Shown: one piece after another, positions 5,139 to 8,409 of the stretch
Numbering within the stretch: position 1 is the stretch's first letter
Layout of the letters: every line of letters begins with the position of its first letter
From: Alsobacter sp040380755
Lineage (GTDB): Bacteria; Pseudomonadota; Alphaproteobacteria; Rhizobiales; Beijerinckiaceae
Reading direction: 5' to 3'
Assembly: GCA_040380755.1 (NCBI GenBank)
Contig: JBEIIL010000144.1
Span: 1-8,409, forward strand
Length of the DNA stretch: 8,409 bases
Notes under the pieces: generated by a model
The model's input: only the letters and a program-made list of their open reading frames with translations
Database searches by the model: none
Told to the model about the DNA's origin: nothing
Program-made: the position numbers and the translations under genes

Positions 5139-6170
5139 CGCCAGTTCGGCCTTCAGGTCGAGCGTGCCTTCGCGGCCGATATCGTCGAAATGCGCCGCCA
5201 GAAACGCCATGCCGGCCTTGTGCCCGACCGCGTGCAGCGTCTCGAAGAAGCTCCAGTCCGCCTGCATCTTGGATATGGCCCCGAAGGCGTTCAGTTCCTT
5301 CTGGGCCTCGATCCGGTGCAGGCGAACCCGCTTGTAGTGGGTCGCATCAAGCCGCCCGGCATCGATCAGCCGGCGGACGAAATCGATGGCGCGCAGCTCG
5401 TGCAGCAGGGCGGCGTTGAAGGTGATCTCGTTGACGCGCTCGAGGATCTCCCCGGTCGTGTCGGGTGTGTCGTGGCGCACCAGCGGATTGATCTGGACCA
5501 GGATGATGTCCTCGGTCCGGGTGCCCGAGAAGAACGGGAACAGCACCGGATTGCCCATGTAGCCGCCGTCCCAGTACGGCTCACCGTCGATCTCGACCGC
5601 CTTGAAGATGGTCGGCAGCGCTGCCGAAGCCATCAGCATGTCGACGGTGAGTTCGCCGCGCTCGAACACCCGCACCTTGCCGGTGTGGACATTGGTGGCG
5701 GCGATGAAGAGCTGCAGCGACTCGCAGGCCCGCACCGCGGCAAAGTCGATCTGGGCCTCGACCACGTCGCGCAACGGATTGATGTCGAGCGGATTGAGGT
5801 CGTAGGGCGACAGCATCGCCTGCGCGGCACCCATCCAGCCGCCGCCAGCCCCGGCCTTGCGCCAGGGCTGGAGCAGCATGTCGAACAGGGCGCGCTGCGG
5901 CGCCGTCAGCCGGCCGTCGACGCTGACCGCCCGCCAGAACTCACGGAGCTTCATGCGCGCCTCCGCCGGGCCGCCCTGGGTGATGCCGCACGCGACCACC
6001 GCGGCGTTCATCGCGCCGGCGCTGGTGCCGCTGATGCCCTCGATCTCCAGTCGGTCGTCGGACAGGATCGCGTCGAGTACGCCCCACGTGAAGGCGCCAT
6101 GCGAACCCCCGCCCTGCAGCGCCAGATTGACCCTCTTGCGTGCCTTGGGTTTCGCTGCCGCCTTGACCAT
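5136..6170 (-). CDS. Patatin-like phospholipase
   Basis: From the start chosen here this is a 344-residue protein with the full patatin set. The oxyanion-hole loop is GGGSHG at 20-25, the nucleophile elbow is GTSAG at 48-52 with Ser50, and the catalytic Asp201 lies in the DGG of YWDGGYMGNP. Patatins hydrolyse acyl esters of phospholipids or neutral lipids with a Ser-Asp dyad. The C-terminal region (about 230-340, with IDFVRRLIDAGRLD) resembles the extra domain of a proteobacterial subgroup. The N-terminus is short and Lys/Arg-rich (KAAAKPKARKR), with no signal peptide, so a cytoplasmic or membrane-surface location is likely. I chose ATG 6168-6170 because GGAGAA (6178-6183) precedes it by seven bases. 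The longer in-frame ATG at 6228-6230 has no ribosome binding site. The gene is divergent from the transporter, and lipid turnover is the only role I would infer. Confidence 0.87.
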   Translation of the reverse strand: MVKAAAKPKARKRVNLALQGGGSHGAFTWGVLDAILSDDRLEIEGISGTSAGAMNAAVVACGITQGGPAEARMKLREFWRAVSVDGRLTAPQRALFDMLLQPWRKAGAGGGWMGAAQAMLSPYDLNPLDINPLRDVVEAQIDFAAVRACESLQLFIAATNVHTGKVRVFERGELTVDMLMASAALPTIFKAVEIDGEPYWDGGYMGNPVLFPFFSGTRTEDIILVQINPLVRHDTPDTTGEILERVNEITFNAALLHELRAIDFVRRLIDAGRLDATHYKRVRLHRIEAQKELNAFGAISKMQADWSFFETLHAVGHKAGMAFLAAHFDDIGREGTLDLKAELA

Positions 6171-6214
6171 GTCTCGCTTCTCCAACCACTGTCCTTGGAC
6201 GGGATCGGTGCCAG

Positions 6215-6228
6215 GCGCAACCTTGCGC
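6215..6228. promoter_or_regulatory. Inverted repeat in the divergent phospholipase/transporter intergenic region
   Basis: GCGCAA-CC-TTGCGC has 6-bp arms and a 2-bp spacer, 45 bases upstream of the chosen phospholipase start and 83 bases upstream of the transporter start. It is a candidate site for a dimeric regulator acting on either gene. The 140-base region must hold both promoters, but I could not assign -35 and -10 boxes with confidence. If the longer phospholipase start at 6230 were used, this repeat would be coding. Confidence 0.25.
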
Positions 6229-6310
6229 ATGCCGGGACTGCGTCGCCCGGCCTTCCCCTGGCCGCGGAAGACTGGCTTTCTGGCGATGCGTTTGCGCCAG
6301 CCGAGGCTCC

Positions 6311-7261
6311 ATGCCGCCGACCCCCGCCGCGGAGCCCTCCCCGCCCCCCCCGCAGGCCCCCGCCTCCGGCTGGATCGCGCAGGATCCGCTGCGGGCCATC
6401 GCGCTCGTGCTCACCTCGACCGTGGTGTTCGCCATTTCCGACACGGCCGCCAAGGTGCTGACCCAGTCGATCCCGCCGATCCAGGCGACATGGCTGCGCT
6501 TTCTGGTGTTCGTCATGATCGTGGTGCCGGTCGGCCTGGTGGCGCGCGGTCCGCGGCTGCTGTCGTCGCGGCGGCCCGGCGTGCAGGTCTTGCGCGGCGT
6601 CGCGCTGGCAGGCGCGGCGATGTTTTTCATGAGCGGGCTGCGGTACCTGCCGGTCACCGACATGACGGCGCTGAGCTTCGTGGCGCCGCTGATGATCACC
6701 GCGCTGTCGATCCCGCTGCTCGGCGAGCGGGTCGACGCGCGCCGCTGGATCGCCGCGCTGGTCGGGCTGGCCGGCGTGGTGATGATCGTGCGGCCCGGCA
6801 CCAGCGCGTTCGACCCGGCCGCCCTGCTGCCGCTGCTCTCGGCCCTGTGCTGGGCAGTGGCCGCAATCCTGACGCGGCTGGGTGCCGGCGATCCGCCCGA
6901 GACGACGCTTGCCTATTCGTCTCTGGCCGGCTTCGTGGTGCTGTGCGCGTTCGTGCCTTTCTTCTGGGGCCCGATGACGGCGCGCGACATTGGTCTCGGC
7001 GTGTTCATGGCGGTGCTGTCGACGGCCGGCCACTGGCTGGTGGTGATGGCCTTCCGCCGGGCGCCGGCCTCGGTCCTGGCGCCGTTCAGCTACACCCAGC
7101 TGATCAGCGCGACCGTGTGCGGGCTGGTCGTCTTCGGCACTCTGCCGGGACCGTGGACGGCCGCCGGCGCGCTGGTGATCGCCGCCAGCGGGCTCTACAC
7201 GGCGCATCGGGAGCGGGCCCTCGCGAGGGCGGCAGCTGCCTCGGCTGAGCGCCAGCCATAG
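6311..7261 (+). CDS. DMT-superfamily (EamA-type) membrane transporter
   Basis: This 316-residue protein is of the usual length for the ten-helix drug/metabolite transporter family. After a Pro-rich cytoplasmic N-terminus (1-20), the first EamA repeat covers about 29-162. It includes AISDTAAKVLTQSIPPIQAT, the family's first-helix pattern, and PLMITALSIPLLGERVDARR, the typical helix 4-5 junction with the conserved L-x-G-E. The second repeat covers about 170-300, with WAVAAILTRLG, APFSYTQLISATVCGLVVFG and WTAAGALVIAASGLY. These carriers export or import small metabolites; the substrate cannot be predicted. A GAGG (6303-6306) lies four bases before the ATG. The long C runs near 6337-6360 encode the Pro-rich start and are a place where sequencing errors would be likely, but the frame is consistent. 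The gene is divergent from the phospholipase gene, and two stem-loops follow its TAG stop. Confidence 0.87.
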   Translation: MPPTPAAEPSPPPPQAPASGWIAQDPLRAIALVLTSTVVFAISDTAAKVLTQSIPPIQATWLRFLVFVMIVVPVGLVARGPRLLSSRRPGVQVLRGVALAGAAMFFMSGLRYLPVTDMTALSFVAPLMITALSIPLLGERVDARRWIAALVGLAGVVMIVRPGTSAFDPAALLPLLSALCWAVAAILTRLGAGDPPETTLAYSSLAGFVVLCAFVPFFWGPMTARDIGLGVFMAVLSTAGHWLVVMAFRRAPASVLAPFSYTQLISATVCGLVVFGTLPGPWTAAGALVIAASGLYTAHRERALARAAAASAERQP

Positions 7262-7278
7262 TCTGCCGACAGCAGACT
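7260..7278 (+). terminator. First stem-loop at the transporter stop
   Basis: AGTCTGC (7260-7266) pairs with GCAGACT (7272-7278) around a CGACA loop. It begins on the last two bases of the TAG stop codon (7259-7261). The stem is perfect, with 7 base pairs. No T-run follows directly; instead a second hairpin starts at the very next base. Confidence 0.45.
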
Positions 7279-7315
7279 GGAGAGCACCCCGTTTTGATCG
7301 GACAGGGTGCACTCC
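7279..7315 (+). terminator. Second stem-loop, possible dispersed palindromic repeat
   Basis: GGAGAGCACCC (7279-7289) pairs with GGGTGCACTCC (7305-7315), with ten pairs and one A-A mismatch. The 15-base loop (7290-7304) contains GTTTTGATCGGAC, which can itself form a few G-T and Watson-Crick pairs. Lying back to back with the 7260-7278 hairpin, it plausibly ends the transporter transcript. Its unusual base make-up, with a T-run in the loop inside a GC-rich genome, would also fit a repeated intergenic element; that cannot be judged from one copy. Confidence 0.45.
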
Positions 7316-7357
7316 ACAGACCTTCGCGGCCCGTTAACCGCCGACGACTAGGCTGCC

Positions 7358-7801
7358 ATGATGATCCGAATCCTCGCCATCGCGACAGCCATGATGCTTC
7401 TTGCCGGACCCGGTCTTGCCGACGGCAGCCGCGCGACAATGGATGACGGCAGGGCCGAAGAGTGCCCCGACTACGGATCCTATGCCGTGGTCGACAGCGT
7501 GCGCCAGCACCGGGGACCGGTGCGGGCCGAGCCCTACAATGGCTGTGCCGACCTGCCGGTACCGCGTGGACGCACCCAGCCGCAGCTGTTCATCGGGGCC
7601 GACGTGCAGATCGGCACGCAGAATGGAACCCAGGGCACGACACCCGACACGGGCACCGGCGGACAGGGTCACGTCGGCCCGTCACCAGGGCGGCCGGGCG
7701 CCGGCGGGCGTCCCGGGTCTGGTTCGGGAACCAACCCGTCTGTCCCACGCCCCGCCCCCATCCTCGTCCCTGTTCCCGGCTGGTCCCGCCCGACGCACTG
7801 A
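7358..7801 (+). CDS. Small secreted Gly/Pro-rich protein of unknown function
   Basis: This 147-residue protein begins with a clear Sec-type signal peptide: MMIR, a hydrophobic core ILAIATAMMLLAG, and a likely cleavage after GLA at residue 21. The mature part has a short globular-looking section with two cysteines (C36 and C63) that could form one disulfide. A low-complexity tail from about 85 to 147 is rich in Gly, Pro, Ser and Thr and ends in PVPGWSRPTH. I recognise no domain. It is probably periplasmic or cell-surface, with a disordered C-terminus. The start could be either of two adjacent ATGs (7358 or 7361), and the ribosome binding site is weak (AGG at 7350-7352). A GTTAAC-containing upstream stretch gave no convincing promoter. 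It converges on rppH with 25 bases between stop codons and no strong hairpin there. Confidence 0.65.
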   Translation: MMIRILAIATAMMLLAGPGLADGSRATMDDGRAEECPDYGSYAVVDSVRQHRGPVRAEPYNGCADLPVPRGRTQPQLFIGADVQIGTQNGTQGTTPDTGTGGQGHVGPSPGRPGAGGRPGSGSGTNPSVPRPAPILVPVPGWSRPTH

Positions 7802-7826
7802 GCCAGCAGGTTCACGGCAGCGGATG

Positions 7827-8354
7827 TCAGGGCCGCGCCAGATGGGCGAAAGCCGCGACCACCTGCTCGTAGACCGGACGCTTGAACGGGATGATCAGAC
7901 CCGGCAGGTCGGCCATGGTGACCCAGCGCCAGGCGTCGAACTCGGCCTTGTGGCCGCCGGCGGGGGTCGCGATGTTGATCTCGCTCTCGTCGCCGTCGAA
8001 GCGGAAGGCGAACCATTTCTGCGTCTGGCCGCGATAGCGTCCCTTCCAGGACCGCCCGATGATGGCAGGCGGCAGGTCGTAGGCGAGCCAGTCCGGGGCC
8101 TCGGCGGCGAAGGTCACCGTGGTGACACTGGTTTCCTCTGCCAGTTCACGCAGCGCTGCGTCATAGGGCGCCTCGCCGGCGTCAATGCCGCCCTGGGGCA
8201 TCTGCCAGGCGTGGCCGCCATCGACATGTTCGGGGCCGGCCTCGGCGCGGCGTCGTCCGACAAAGACCTTCCCGTCACGGTTCAGCAGCATGACGCCGAC
8301 GCAGGGTCGGTAGGGCAGGGTCGACAGGTCTCGATGCTTGTCGCGATGGCCCAT
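7827..8354 (-). CDS. rppH: RNA pyrophosphohydrolase (Nudix hydrolase)
   Basis: This 175-residue protein matches alphaproteobacterial RppH in length and layout. RppH removes pyrophosphate from the 5' triphosphate end of mRNAs, which opens them to 5'-end-dependent decay; it acts in the cytoplasm. Early motifs are YRPCVGVMLLNRDGKVFVGRR and HAWQMPQGGID. The Nudix box runs from G55 to V77: G55, E61, R69-E70-L71, E73-E74, with the metal-binding glutamates intact. The usual Gly before the last hydrophobic residue is Ser76. Downstream, WKGRYRGQTQKWFAFRF and WRWVTMADLPGLIIPFKRPVYEQV are typical of RppH rather than of other Nudix enzymes. The ATG at 8352-8354 has a GA-rich ribosome binding site (AGGGGAAG on the minus strand, about 8364-8371). 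The promoter or upstream operon partner lies mostly outside the window. Confidence 0.92.
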   Translation of the reverse strand: MGHRDKHRDLSTLPYRPCVGVMLLNRDGKVFVGRRRAEAGPEHVDGGHAWQMPQGGIDAGEAPYDAALRELAEETSVTTVTFAAEAPDWLAYDLPPAIIGRSWKGRYRGQTQKWFAFRFDGDESEINIATPAGGHKAEFDAWRWVTMADLPGLIIPFKRPVYEQVVAAFAHLARP

Positions 8355-8381
8355 GACCGGCGCTTCCCCTCGACCACCTTG

Positions 8382-8409
8382 CTACCGACCGGCCCGGCTC
8401 TTGCCCGGC
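8382..8409 (-). CDS. Possible C-terminal scrap of an upstream minus-strand gene
   Basis: Read from the right edge on the minus strand, one frame gives PGKSRAGR and stops at TAG (8382-8384), 27 bases before the rppH start. In many alphaproteobacteria rppH follows other genes on its strand (for example a polysaccharide deacetylase gene), so an operon tail here is plausible. Eight residues cannot be identified, and the frame may simply be intergenic. Confidence 0.2.

Noticed and set aside
6171..6230. Twenty-residue N-terminal extension of the phospholipase
   Set aside because: The upstream ATG has no ribosome binding site, while the internal ATG at 6168-6170 has GGAGAA at seven bases. The extension has no signal-peptide character.
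4560..6461. Very long plus-strand open frame (over 600 codons)
   Set aside because: It runs out of frame through the methyltransferase and antisense to the phospholipase. Its product is Arg/Gly/Pro-rich with no domain. Such frames are expected opposite GC-rich genes.
5857..7248. Long plus-strand open frame crossing from the phospholipase antisense into the transporter
   Set aside because: It lies in a different frame from the well-supported transporter. Its translation is repetitive Arg/Ala/Gly with no membrane helices or motifs.
6008..7312. Long minus-strand open frame antisense to the transporter
   Set aside because: It is rich in His, Arg and Gln with no recognisable domain. It overlaps two strong genes and has no ribosome binding site at its start.
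7798..7830. Third convergent junction as another stop-in-stem hairpin
   Set aside because: Only CTGA and TCAG pair (4 bp) with nothing consistent inside, so it does not match the other two junctions.

Overview
The window is a GC-rich stretch (about two thirds G+C by eye) of bacterial chromosome with strong third-position G/C preference. RppH of the alphaproteobacterial type, an ETF-beta/nicotinamide-N-methylase-like methyltransferase, a MarR-GNAT fusion regulator and a TadG-like protein together suggest an alphaproteobacterium, probably of the Rhizobiales/Hyphomicrobiales or a related order. That placement is inferred from protein style, not from a marker gene. I see no rRNA, tRNA, CRISPR array, insertion sequence, integrase or phage gene. 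This looks like ordinary core and near-core chromosome, and I found no convincing new multi-gene system.

Layout. 1-74 is the tail of an unidentified + strand gene. It converges on a TadG-like pilus-assembly-type gene (82-1082, minus) that is broken by a one-base deletion near 726-731. Upstream of that gene is a 255-base intergenic stretch with an AT-rich core and nested palindromes (1177-1209). Next come an HdeD-family membrane protein (1338-1937, minus) and, divergently, a MarR-GNAT fusion regulator (2056-2982, plus). Between these two lies a 15-bp operator-like inverted repeat (2006-2020). A 325-base gap then holds a probable small gene (3096-3263). It is followed by a GT4 glycosyltransferase (3308-4447) that overlaps by 4 bases a METTL20-like lysine methyltransferase gene (4444-5109).

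The methyltransferase converges on a patatin-like phospholipase gene (5136-6170, minus) through a hairpin that contains both stop codons. A DMT/EamA transporter (6311-7261, plus) is divergent from the phospholipase and ends in two consecutive stem-loops (7260-7315). A small secreted Gly/Pro-rich protein (7358-7801, plus) converges on rppH (7827-8354, minus). A possible C-terminal scrap of another minus-strand gene lies at 8382-8409.

How the genes relate. Most are independent housekeeping or accessory genes with alternating strands. The best-supported functional couplings are the regulator/hdeD divergon and the translationally coupled glycosyltransferase-methyltransferase pair. The most interesting sequence signals are the frameshift in the otherwise intact TadG-like gene, the operator-like palindromes, and two convergent junctions in which opposing stop codons pair inside the same kind of TGAGGC/GCCTCA hairpin.
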